From Anastatus disparis (Eukaryota > Arthropoda > Insecta > Hymenoptera > Eupelmidae), in the NCBI GenBank assembly GCA_017163975.1, contig JAFFSR010000251.1, positions 6,076,001 to 6,140,000 on the forward strand: DNA of 64,000 nucleotides. Direction: 5' to 3'. Numbering within the stretch: position 1 is the stretch's first letter; every line of letters starts with the position of its first letter. The notes beneath the pieces were generated by a model. The model did no database searches, was not told the origin of the DNA, and saw nothing but the letters and a program-made list of their open reading frames with translations. Position numbers and translations under genes: made by a program. This document shows positions 47,701 to 57,800 of the stretch, piece by piece.

Positions 47701-48496
47701 ATAATCTGCCGTTAATAACTAATAATAATTATATACAACGGAAAATAATTTTTAAAAAAAGTTATTATTTTTTATTATTTGTTATAAAAGTGTAGATTTT
47801 GGACTGTAATAACTATTTATAATAGTTATTAATAATTATTTCACATTTATAACAGTTGATAAAAGTTATTATCAGTTATTATTTTTTATTATCTTTTTCA
47901 GCATGGTAAGTATATGCATAAAGTAAACCGTAAGTAAAAATTATTATCGGTTATTATTTTTTTTTCTATTTTAATCTAAGAGTTACTAATAATTATTTTC
48001 TATTTATAAAAGTTAATAGAAGTTATTATTAGTTATTATTTTTTATCATCTTTTTCGGTATGGAAGGTATACATATAGAGCAAACGTTGAATAAAAGTTA
48101 TTATCGGTTATTATTTTTTTTTATCTTTTTTGGTATGGAAGGTATATACACATATAAAGCCAACGTTAAATAAAAGTTATTAATATTGTTTTTTAGTAAT
48201 TTTTAATAATTTTTTTATTAATTTTTTGAATTTTAAAGGTGTTCACTTGAAGGAAACGATAAAAAAAGTTATAATTATTTTTTCATTAGATTTTAAAAAT
48301 TGTTAAAAATTGTTTTTGATTATTGAAAGTAAGTAGATAGGTAAGGATATAATTGATTCAAAAAGAATTTTTATTTTTATTTTTACATAAAAACTTTTAT
48401 ATAAAAATATAAGTCTTATTTTACAATTATAAAAGAAGTTTTATTTTGTATTTACAATGTCAACGCTAACATATAATACGATTTACTTATCAAATC

Positions 48497-49135
48497 TTAA
48501 TTAATGCAGCGACCAAGAGCACCTTTAAAAATTGAGCTTAAATAATAATCATTATTACATTTTGTTATTATACAAGGCCGGTGTAGCATGGTATACTTAA
48601 GACATTGAATTTCGCCATGAAAGAGTGAACATTTTTTTAAATTTATGACTTCTTTTACATCAGTGTCATTAACAAATGAAACCGGTACAAGTTTTAATAA
48701 TTTAAAGAAAATATAAACATCACAGTTATCGTCGTATTTAATCAAATATATAGAACTAATGATTCCGAATTTACTATCTTTCGTTTGAAAAATAGAATCA
48801 TTAGTTTTTTTCCCTTTTGAATAATAACAAGATGTGTATCTACAAGTTTGATATATAATTTTATTGTATTTTTTACATTCAGTAATTTTATTAATATTTA
48901 TAAAGAAACGAAGGCACGAAATTTCTTTTTTGGTTAGAATGTGACGTTTTGCACATCCTACTAGTGTACAATCACCTATTTTTACTACTTTCTTTAATCT
49001 TTTACTGTTCAGTTGATCAACAAAATCTTTCGTTTCTTGAGAAATAAAGCTTTCCGTTTCTAATTGTGGAATTTGTTGATAAGTTAATAGTCTAATAACT
49101 ATTTCTTTAGCGATGTGGTAATTACTTTTCTTCAT
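48497..49135 (-). CDS. Transposon protein fragment, Cys-rich, unknown function
   Basis: 212 codons, Met start, closed by a stop. It has GDCTLVGCAKRH, then YQTCRYTSCYYSKGKKTNDS, a stretch FGIISSIYLIKYDD and a Cys-rich end (KKCSLFHGEIQCLKY). The middle block has the same layout (short Cys motif, basic-Asn run, then a beta-rich GxIxxFxxI line) as 57040-57519, so both are probably the C-terminal domain of one transposon protein type. I do not recognise a named domain. It could be a captured or decayed transposase end. Confidence 0.5.
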   Translation of the reverse strand: MKKSNYHIAKEIVIRLLTYQQIPQLETESFISQETKDFVDQLNSKRLKKVVKIGDCTLVGCAKRHILTKKEISCLRFFININKITECKKYNKIIYQTCRYTSCYYSKGKKTNDSIFQTKDSKFGIISSIYLIKYDDNCDVYIFFKLLKLVPVSFVNDTDVKEVINLKKCSLFHGEIQCLKYTMLHRPCIITKCNNDYYLSSIFKGALGRCIN

Positions 49136-49187
49136 TTCAAGTAAATTTTTATTATGGCTTTCAAAGGGAAAAGTATTGATTGCCCAT

Positions 49188-49335
49188 ACCCTGGTAGAAA
49201 AAAGCCTGGATTTACGGTGTCATTATGGTGTATTTTATGGTTTGCAACCATAATATGGCCACAAACCCAGTCTTATTTCGACGGAATATGGCCAGCTTAT
49301 GGACTTGACAAGGCTACAAACCCAGTAGTGGTCCC
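49188..49335 (+). repeat. Fragment with Tc1/mariner-type end
   Basis: Starts TACCCTGGTAGAAAAAAGCC, like the ends of the palindromic MITE at 2715-2885. The right end is not seen. Accounts for the open frame 49154-49507, which I do not call a gene. Confidence 0.45.
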
Positions 49336-50920
49336 CAATTCTCGACAGTATCAGTTAAATGTAACAGTGAATGTACATTGTAGTACATGTACTTATCTCC
49401 GAAAAATATACCAAAATAAAAAACAAATTCTATTAATAAAATTTTTGAAATCTTTAGTTCATGTGGTGATATGCTATCTTGTAGAAGAGTATTTAAAGCT
49501 GAGATAAACATTGCAAGATGATTTAGATATTTTCTAGGTAGAAGCCCTTTTAGGCTTGGTAAAGCACCGAATAAAATCCAAATGAGCCAATCAGAAGCTG
49601 ATAAAAAATAATAAAAAATAAAAACTAATAATAATTTTTATTCTAGGTTTGGTTTAGCGTATGGTTTTCAAATTGAAAAAGCTAATAAAAAATAATAAAA
49701 AATAAAAACTAATAATAACTATTGTTTCATAAGAAAGTAATAAAAAATAATAACTAATAATAACTTTTATTTTAGGTTTGGTTTATGCGTATGATTTCCA
49801 AATTGAAAAAGCTAATAAAAAATAATAAAAAATAATAAGAAATTAAAACAAAAAATAAAAAATAATAACTATTTCAAACTTTTATTACAGTCCAAAATCT
49901 AGACATTCTAAATTGTTAATATCAGTTATTATTTTTTATCATTTTTTATTTCAGAATGTGATTTCCGCCTGGGATATAAGTTTAAGATTAATAATAGATG
50001 AAAAAAGTTAATAATGTCTTTTTTACAATTAGATTGATCATATAAAATAATTATTAATTTTATGATTTTATTTCAAGTATAGGGTTGAAAATTTTGAAAA
50101 AGCTAAATTGAAGTATAATAATCAAATGATCAAATTAGTTAAATCAAAATCAAATACTTAGATAGTCTTTATAAATTTAATTTAATTTTTATTTAATTTT
50201 GTAAAAAAAACACTGACATCACAGTTTTCCAAATTTTTTATCCTTAATCCAAAAATGTTTTAAATATTTCTTTATTACTGCCTTCAATTTTTACTAATAG
50301 AAAGTCTGATATAAAGAAATTTCGGAAAATTTTTCAATAAAGATTAAAAATTTAGAAAACTGCGATGTCGGCAGCTATGTATAAATCATATACCCTATTA
50401 AATTCCCTTAAATAATGTTTTCGATGTTTGAAAATTTTATGACATAATTTACCTGTATTATTAATTTTGTTATAGAAATAATTAATATTAATATGTTTAT
50501 CTAAAGACAAAGAAATTTAATACCGTTTACGTTGAAACATCAATGAAAAAAATCTTTAAATAAAAAACGTTAAAACATTGATAAAAAAAGCGAGAAAAAA
50601 CAAATTTTGATTTATAAATCTATATACTAATTGAACTATTCTTTAATTCATTATGTTATAGTCAACGTAGGTATTCTTTTTATTCAATAATCTACGTATA
50701 GAAATAATAGTTATTTTTTCTGCAAATAAATTTTTAGAAATTTGATTAGATTCATTGAAAGTTCAAGATTTACCTAAAGAAAACTATTGAATAATTATAA
50801 TTATTTAGTATATTATATAAAAGTTATTAAAAAAATTGCAAATTCTTGGATAATTTTTTTAAAGTTATAAAAGCAAGATGGGGGTTGGCACGCTTGCGCG
50901 CAGGGGGCTTGCCCCCTAGT

Positions 50921-50977
<57 letters not shown>

Positions 50978-50984
50978 GTTAAAC

Positions 50985-51196
50985 GATGCGTCATGACTTC
51001 AGTTCTCAGTTTTAATCGAGCAGTTGACAACGCGCGTTATACACCCACAACACATTGAATTACAAAAATCGTTAAATATGTCAGAAGAAGTGGTTAAAAG
51101 TGTTGTTAAAAGTATTCAAAATTTTACTCATAATTTTTACAAGGTAATAGACATGTTTTCATCAAAATCATTTTAATATTAGAAAGGAGGATGCCC
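50985..51196 (+). promoter_or_regulatory. Duplicated serpin promoter / 5' UTR / first exon segment
   Basis: gttaaacgatgcgtcatgac to gaaaggaggatgccca is a near-identical copy of about 54754-54976, in front of serpin C. It includes the presumed 5' UTR (acaacgcgcgttatacaccc), the coding exon 51078-51143, a donor, and the left end of the TIR transposon found at 54962. Both copies are preceded by (TA)n with tataaata-like words. Confidence 0.75.
51078..51143 (+). CDS. Serpin first exon, upstream copy (possible alternative first exon of serpin C)
   Basis: ATG then 21 codons, [16 protein letters not shown] and so on, ending in phase 0 at a donor gtaata. The copy at 54857-54922 differs at Lys/Glu7 and at the HNFYK/HDFHK end. 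Both join in frame to exon 59001-59183. Either it is an alternative first exon with its own promoter or a relic of a lost duplicate gene; no other serpin exons lie between 51143 and 54857. Confidence 0.7.
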
Positions 51197-51990
51197 AGGG
51201 TGGGGTTCGATTTTTCGAAAGACCGTTATTTTTTTGGGTTTGACGTAGAATCTTAAAATTTAGAATGATGCTTTTCAGAACATTCATTTAAATTGTATAG
51301 AAATCCCGTTTTCAATTCATGGCTGCAATCGAAATGCATTTATTCAAATAAATTGTAATTGATATACTTTTGAAAACTCTATTATAAATTTCGAAATATC
51401 TCATCATAATATGGTGTTCTGTATACTTGTTACAATTCTAAATGTCAATTACAATTTATTCGAATAAATGCATTTCGATTGCAGCCATGAATTGAAAACG
51501 GAATTTCTATACAATTTAAATGAATGTTATGAAAAGTATCATTCTAAATTTTAAGATTCTACGTTAAGAGGAAGACACGTATCTCTGTCTTTTTCTAATC
51601 AAAAAATTAATTTTTAGCAAAAAATATTAATTTCAGCAAAAAATAAAGAGAAAGCCGCATCTCGTATCAGGAAAAGCAAAATTTTCTTTGATAAAAAAAA
51701 ATTCATTTTATTGCTTCGATTTCAAGAAGACCTTGAAAAACCAAATTGTTTACCCTAACCTCTATGTTATAAATTTTTCAAAGTTTTCTTGGAAACTAAG
51801 CGATAAAATTAATTCTTTCTCATCTATGAGAATATTGCATTTTTTTAGACGAAATGCGGCTTTCTTTTCATTTTTTGCTAAAATTATTAGTTTTTCTAAT
51901 AATATCAATTCTATGATTAGAAAAGGATAGATATACTCGACCTCCTCAACTCAAAAAATATCAGTCTTTCAAAAAATCGAACCCCACCCT
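51197..51990. mobile_element. hAT-like MITE (copy with lost right flank)
   Basis: AGGGTGGGGTTCGATTTTT at the left and its inverse at the right. It sits in the same gatgccca target as the copy at 54977, but the right side runs directly into repeat R2, so a deletion or rearrangement has removed the downstream half of the host element. It contains the foldback 51568-51953. Confidence 0.7.
51568..51953. repeat. Foldback repeat, second copy of the 11790 family
   Basis: Left half cgtatctctgtctttttcta, right half gattagaaaaggatagatat, inverse to each other, with taccctaacc at the centre as in 11790-12085. It interrupts the hAT-like MITE, whose uninterrupted form is seen near 55545. Confidence 0.65.
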
Positions 51991-51994
51991 AACT

Positions 51995-52640
51995 GTTTTC
52001 ATTGATTATTTTCTATAACATTAATGAATCATTCCGCAAACATTTAATAATAACCAGTCCACGCATATACATTTATCGATCGCTTAGTAATGCTATAATA
52101 ATAGAGATTCTGGTCCTGGGGAAATCCAAAAAGTATCCAAGATAAACGAAATGCGGGTGGGGCTCGAACATTAGAATGTTTTTTATTTAATGAATATTTA
52201 TTTAGAGTACCACAATTACGAATAGCGTATTCCATAATTTAGAATAAAGTAATAATGAATTTTCATGATTTCAAAAAGTAGTAGTGATAATCTCAAATTA
52301 TTCGATTAAAATATTTAGAGTTCTTTCGAAATCTTGATATAGTTTATTCTAAATTTAGAAGTACATTTATTTTGCTACTTCTTATTTCGATAAAGTGAAT
52401 ATTCTAAAATGCTTTACTCGCATTAGTTATTTTCGTTACTTCAGTCGCTGAAAAAACGAAAATTCTAAAATGAATAAATGAACAGTCTCGATATGCACAT
52501 AATTTATATGAACTTCTAAATGAATGTTAATTAAATAAAAAAAATTCTAATGTTCGAGCCCCACCCCGAAATTCTTACCGTACCGTTGTATTATCACAAT
52601 ATACCTAATAGCCTTGTACTGTACTAAACCGTACTAATTA
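51995..52640 (+). repeat. Dispersed repeat R2, second copy, split by a MITE
   Basis: Two halves (51995-52152 and 52568-52640) together match 38450-38672. The break lies in cgaaattc, duplicated at both edges of the insert. Confidence 0.7.
52155..52566. mobile_element. 412-bp MITE, GGGTGGGGCTCGAAC ends
   Basis: gggtggggctcgaacattag at the left and its inverse at the right. Flanks cgaaatgc and cgaaattc can be an 8-base target duplication with one change, which with the GGGTGGGG end suggests hAT. The ends resemble, but differ from, those of the MITE at 51197. Confidence 0.7.
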
Positions 52641-52644
52641 TATA

Positions 52645-53542
52645 TGTCCTTTGGCCGTATTCAGGTGGAATATGAATCGAGAACAATGTTTGTCGCTTGA
52701 GCTGAAATTGCCGAGAGCGTGCGAAGTGCGCCTAAGGTAGGTTTCTGCTCAAGCGACAAACATTGTTCGAGATTCAGATTCCACCTGAATAAACGGCGAA
52801 AGGAGATAAATGCTTTTATATTCGAAGTAGGCCGTATGAGGAACTATAACTTATTAGTTGAAAATATTAATCTTTTTTCAATACGGCGCAAGCAGGGCCC
52901 AGCCTTTTTACATTGATATGCGCATGTGTCAACACAAACTATACATTGCTTTTTTCCTAACCAAAATTTAACTTTCTATGGTTCATGCTATGTATAGATT
53001 TACTGCAGAGAAGACGTTGCCTTCCAAGGGCTTCGCTATCACCACGTTACACAGCGCCATCCTTCGCCACAGTTTGCCTAGAGAGGACCCTGTTAGGCTT
53101 TCTTAGCAATTAGTTGGGGCCAAGCGGGCGCCCTGTTATCATTTCCGATCGGGTATATTTCGTTCAATATGTCAAAGAGCAATCACATTGAACGTAGGTT
53201 AGTGAAAAAAATGACTTGCGCTTCGGCAGCAGCTATACTCATTACAAAATGTTAATCTAAAAAACAAAAGAAAAAATTAATTGAACTAAAATTTAATTTT
53301 AAAAGTATTACAAAAAACATTAATATTTTCAACTAATAAGTTATAGTTCCTCATACGGCCTACTTCGGACATAAAATCATCTATATCCTTTGGCCGTATT
53401 AAGGTGGAATCCAAATCTCGAACAATATTTGCCGCTTGAGCAGAAATATACTTTGGGCGCGCTTCGCGCGCCCTCGGCAATTTCAGCTCAAGCGACAAAC
53501 ATTGTTCTCTATTCATATTCCACCTTAATACGGCCAAAGGAC
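52645..53542. mobile_element. Element with hairpin-containing inverted repeats (GC-core family, H1/H2)
   Basis: Ends TGTCCTTTGGCCGTATT and the inverse. Each ~220-bp terminal repeat is itself a hairpin (52648-52803 and 53396-53540): outer arms ggccgtatt[c/a]aggtggaat, inner arms gcgacaaacattgttc, and at the tip a GC palindrome (gcgcgcttcgcgcgccc in H2). Each hairpin is followed inward by gtaggccgtatgaggaac. The interior has a GC-richer part at about 53000-53170 that I do not recognise. No transposase. Confidence 0.65.
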
Positions 53543-53544
53543 AT

Positions 53545-54725
53545 ATATTAGTTATATACGTAACTTGGGAGTACGAAGGATGAATACAGGCGAGACTAAA
53601 GTGTTTGTCGCTTGAGTAGCAGTTAGTCGAGGTCGCGCGAAGCGCGCCCGAGACTGACTGCTGCTCAAGCGACAAGCACTTTAGTCAAGCCTGGATTCAG
53701 AATCCTTCGTACTCCCAAGTTACGTAGATAAGTTTATGTCGTTGGTAGGCCGTATAAGGAACTATAAAAATGATTTTTTAAAATTAATGATATATGTTTT
53801 ATTAAAAAAAAGTAAATAATGTCATTATTTACTTATTTATTTTACTTATTAACTGTTTAACTTTCAAAATTTGTTCAAACAAAACATTCTGTAAAGTTAA
53901 GATTTTATATCAATTTGTATGAGCATTGACATATCTAACGACATTCTTTTGTTTTCACTAACCTACGAATCGATGTCACTCGCGTCATATACGGCCATGC
54001 TGTGCGATATCTCGATCTGTCAATACTCCCTTAGGGAGTATTGACAGAGAGAATATCGTCGAGATATTAGCATGAACGTATGCAATTCCTATACAAATTT
54101 AGCGTGGTCTATAGGTATTCCATCGAATACGGCCTACGACGACATAAAACTAATATATTAGTTATATACGTAACTTGGGAGTACGAAGGATGAATACAGG
54201 CGAGACTAAAATGCTACTCAAGCGACAAGTACTTTTGTCAAGACTGGATTCAGAATTCTTCGTACTCCCAAGATACGTAGATAAGTTTATGTCGTCGTAG
54301 GCCGTATGAGGAACATTAAAAATGATTTTTTTAAATTAATGATATATATTTTATTAAAAATAAATAAGTAATGTCATTATTTACTTATTTTTTTACTTAT
54401 TAACTGTTTAACTTTCAAAATTTGTTTAAACAAAACATTCTGTAAAGTTAAGATTTTATATCAATTTGTATGAGCATTGACATATCTAACGACATTCTTT
54501 TGTTTTCACTAACCTACGAATCGATGTCACACGCGCCATATACGGCCATGCTGAGCGATATCTCAATCTGTCAATGTTCCCTTAGGGAGTATAGATTTGT
54601 CAATACTCCCTAAGGGAGTATTGACAGAGAGAATACCGTCGAGATATTAGCATGAACGTATGCAATGCCTATACAAATTTAACGTGGTCTATAGGTATTC
54701 CGCCGAATACGGCCTACCGCGATAT
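53545..54725. repeat. Tandem duplication, ~590-bp unit, each with a GC-core hairpin
   Basis: Unit 1 about 53545-54153, unit 2 about 54154-54725. Both start ttagttatatacgtaacttg, hold a hairpin (53558-53724; 54169-54277, the second without its GC tip), then gtaggccgtatraggaac, then about 400 bases that match closely, including the palindrome tcccttagggagtattgaca. Unit 2 ends at the (TA)n before the serpin C promoter. Confidence 0.75.
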
Positions 54726-54856
54726 AAATATATGTATATATATATATATATATAATGTTAAACGATGTGTCATGACTTCAGTTCTCAGTTTCAAAGGAGC
54801 AGTTCACAACGCGCGTTGTACACCCACAACACACTGAATTACAAAAATCGTCAAAT

Positions 54857-57800
54857 ATGTCAGAAGAAGTGGTTGAAAGTGTTGTTAAAAGTATTCAAAA
54901 TTTTACTCATGATTTTCACAAGGTAATAGACATTTTTTCATCAAAATCATTTTAATACTAGAAAGGAGGATGCCCATGGTGAGGTTCGATTTTTCGAAAG
55001 ACCGTTATTTTTTGGGCTTGACGTAGAATCTTGAAATTTAGAATGATGCGTTTCATAACATTCATTTAAATTGTATAGAAATTCCGTTTTCAATTCATGG
55101 GTGGGATTCGATTTTTCGAAAGACCGTTATTTTTTTGGGCTTGACAAAATTTAGAATGATACTTTTCATAACATTCATTTAAATTGTATAGAAATTCCGT
55201 TTTCAATTCATGGCTGTAATCGAAATGCATTTATTCAAATAAACTGTAATTGATATTTAGAATCGTAACACTTACATAAAACACTATATAATTATAAAAT
55301 AATCCGAAATTTCTATTAAAATCTTTTGACAAGCATTAAAAGAATATACAAGAATATACTTTTGAAAACTCTATTAGAAATTTCAAAATATCTCATCATA
55401 ATATGGTGTTTTGTTACAATTCTAAACGTGAATTACAATTTATTCGAATGAATGCAATTCGATTGCAGCCATAAATTAAAAACGGGAATTCTATACAATT
55501 TAAATAAATTTTATGAAAAGCATCATTCTAAATTTTAAGATTCTACGTTAAGCTAAAAGAAATATCAGTCTTTCGAAAAATAGAACCCCACTCCAATTCA
55601 TGGCTGTAATCGAAATGCATTTATTCGAATAAATTGTAATTGATATTTAGAATTGTAACACGTATATAAAGCGCTATATAATTATAAAATATTCCAAAAT
55701 TTCTAATAAAATCTTTTGACAAGTAATAAAAGAATATACAAGAATATACTTTTGAAAACTCCATTAGAAAATTCGAAATATCTCATCATAATATGGTGTT
55801 CTGTATACATGTTACAATTCTAAATGTCAATTACAATTTATTCGAATAAATGCATGTCGATTGCAGCCATGAATTTAAAACGGAATTTCTATACAATTCA
55901 AATGAATGTTATGAAAAGCACCATTCTAAATTTTAAGATTCTACGTTAAGCCCAAAAAAATATCAATCTTTCGAAAAATCGAACCCTACCCGATGCCCAC
56001 GAGTATATTAATTGAGTTATGCCCACAAAAATTAACCTCTAAACCCTATACCATTATTTAGAGCACAAAAAACATGAATTAAAAAAAAATTGACCTCCTT
56101 AATAACAGGGAGAGTGGAGATATTATATGATGAAGTTTGCACCTCATTCATAGCCGAAAATATTTCATTTTAAATAAATAAAATGCTTTGTGCAATTTTT
56201 TAAAGACTTTTAAGGGTGCAAATAAAAGCTTTTTTACGAGCTTTAAAATGACACAACTTTTAATTCAGGGCCATATCTCCATGTGTTTGTATTATCGGAT
56301 TAATTGATTCACCACCTTTTATCCCCTTTAGTTATTTCATTATTTGAAAATGTTTGTGCAATTATTTTTTAAATATGAGGATGTCATTCGATAGGTCTCT
56401 TAAAAACGCAGAATATATACCAGGGCCACATCCCTATAATCTTCAAAATGGTTTATAAATAATTTTTATTAATTACGCCTAAGTATTGTATATATCTATA
56501 TACATGCTTTTCAGCAAATTTTCGAAACGTTTAAGGGTGCCCGCGCAAAAAAAATTACCATCGCCGAGGCATCGCAAATACTTTCGCCGAAGCATCGCCG
56601 ATGCTTTAGCCGAACTATCGCCGATACATCGCAGATACTTTGTGCGAAATATCGCAAATACTTACGGCGAACCATCACCGATAAATCGCAGATACTTTGT
56701 ACGAAATATCGCTAATACTTTCGGCGAACCATCGCGTATCCATCGCCGAGCTATGTCCATATCTCCGCGAAATATTATATTATTTCGCCGATATTTCTCC
56801 ACAGGGCTAATCCCAGATATCGCCCATATATTGCGCATACATCGCAAAATTTTTTAATTTTAGATTTTTTTACTAATTTCCCCGATGTATCGGCGATGGT
56901 TCGCCGATGGATTAGCGATGGTTCGCCGATGTATTGGCAATGGTTCGCCGATGTATATATTAAGTTTCAAAAATAATTTTAACATTTTCCTAAATATGAT
57001 AAATAATAATAAGGAAATTATATATTTATTTCTAATTCAATGTATATTGTGGGAACATTGTTTTCGAAGCAAAATTTTTTAAACAAAGTTTCTTCGATTT
57101 TACCTGATTATATTGAGCGTAAAATGTACATTTTAAAAAAACTGTTAAAAAACAATGTACTTTTTTCATCCACATTATGCAAGGAAATAAAAAGTAAATC
57201 TTCTTGCGTTAAATATACATTGGATAAAAAAAATTGTATAGGAGAGATTCAATTCTTTACTAAAGTTTATTGTGATTGTATTGGTGATTGTTACTGTCAA
57301 CCAAAGTATTGCGCAGTAATAAAAAAATTTGTAACTTTCAATCCTTATGCAATAACTATTGGTCAAAGTGTCTTAGACTTTGTGCATCAAATTCGAGGTG
57401 AAGGAGACATTAATCTAATTCAAATAAATTTATTACAATGCGTTTGTTTTTATGTAAAAAATATTCATACTAATATTATTTATGTCATAGAACCTGTAAA
57501 TACAGTAGAAAAAGAGTAAATATTCTATAAAAAAATGTGAAAATATTTTTATTAATTTCTTCCTTTATGTTTATAAACAATAGAGAAACATTTATTTAAG
57601 AAAAGACACATTTATGCAAATATACTGAAAATATGATTTTTTTTTTTTTTTTTTTAAAGGAAAAAGATTAATATATAAAGGATATTGTCCTCTATATGAT
57701 TAACCTTTTATATATGGTGAAGTCGAGGAAGTCCCCCGCCCGGCATCTGTTTAACACATTACATCAGGCTAGGTCTGTCAGACCCACCATACCGAAAACT

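Larger units (their letters stand above)
47688..49975. mobile_element. 2.3-kb TIR element nested in the Helitron
   Basis: ATCCCAAGCGGAAAT at 47688 faces ATTTCCGCCTGGGAT ending at 49975 (one mismatch). Subterminal arrays of aataataactaataataac on both sides run in inverse orientation. It encodes the 212-residue frame on the - strand (48497-49135). The target duplication is not clear, so the superfamily is open. Confidence 0.65.
47113..50919 (+). mobile_element. Non-autonomous Helitron
   Basis: Starts TCTATATTATAAAAAGATTT after an A (47112) and ends CTAG at 50916-50919 followed by T, with the hairpin agggggcttgccccct just before the end. A 5' TC, a 3' hairpin then CTRR, and insertion between A and T are the marks of Helitrons. 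No Rep/helicase gene is present. It carries the TIR element 47688-49975. The 5' part has repeats of tagctgaaattag type. Confidence 0.8.

Noticed and set aside
49154..49507. 117-codon + strand frame
   Set aside because: It begins in a Tc1-type fragment and overlaps transposon sequence; no recognisable domain.
53286..53675. 129-codon - strand frame
   Set aside because: It runs through two hairpin repeats of the GC-core family; no coding features.
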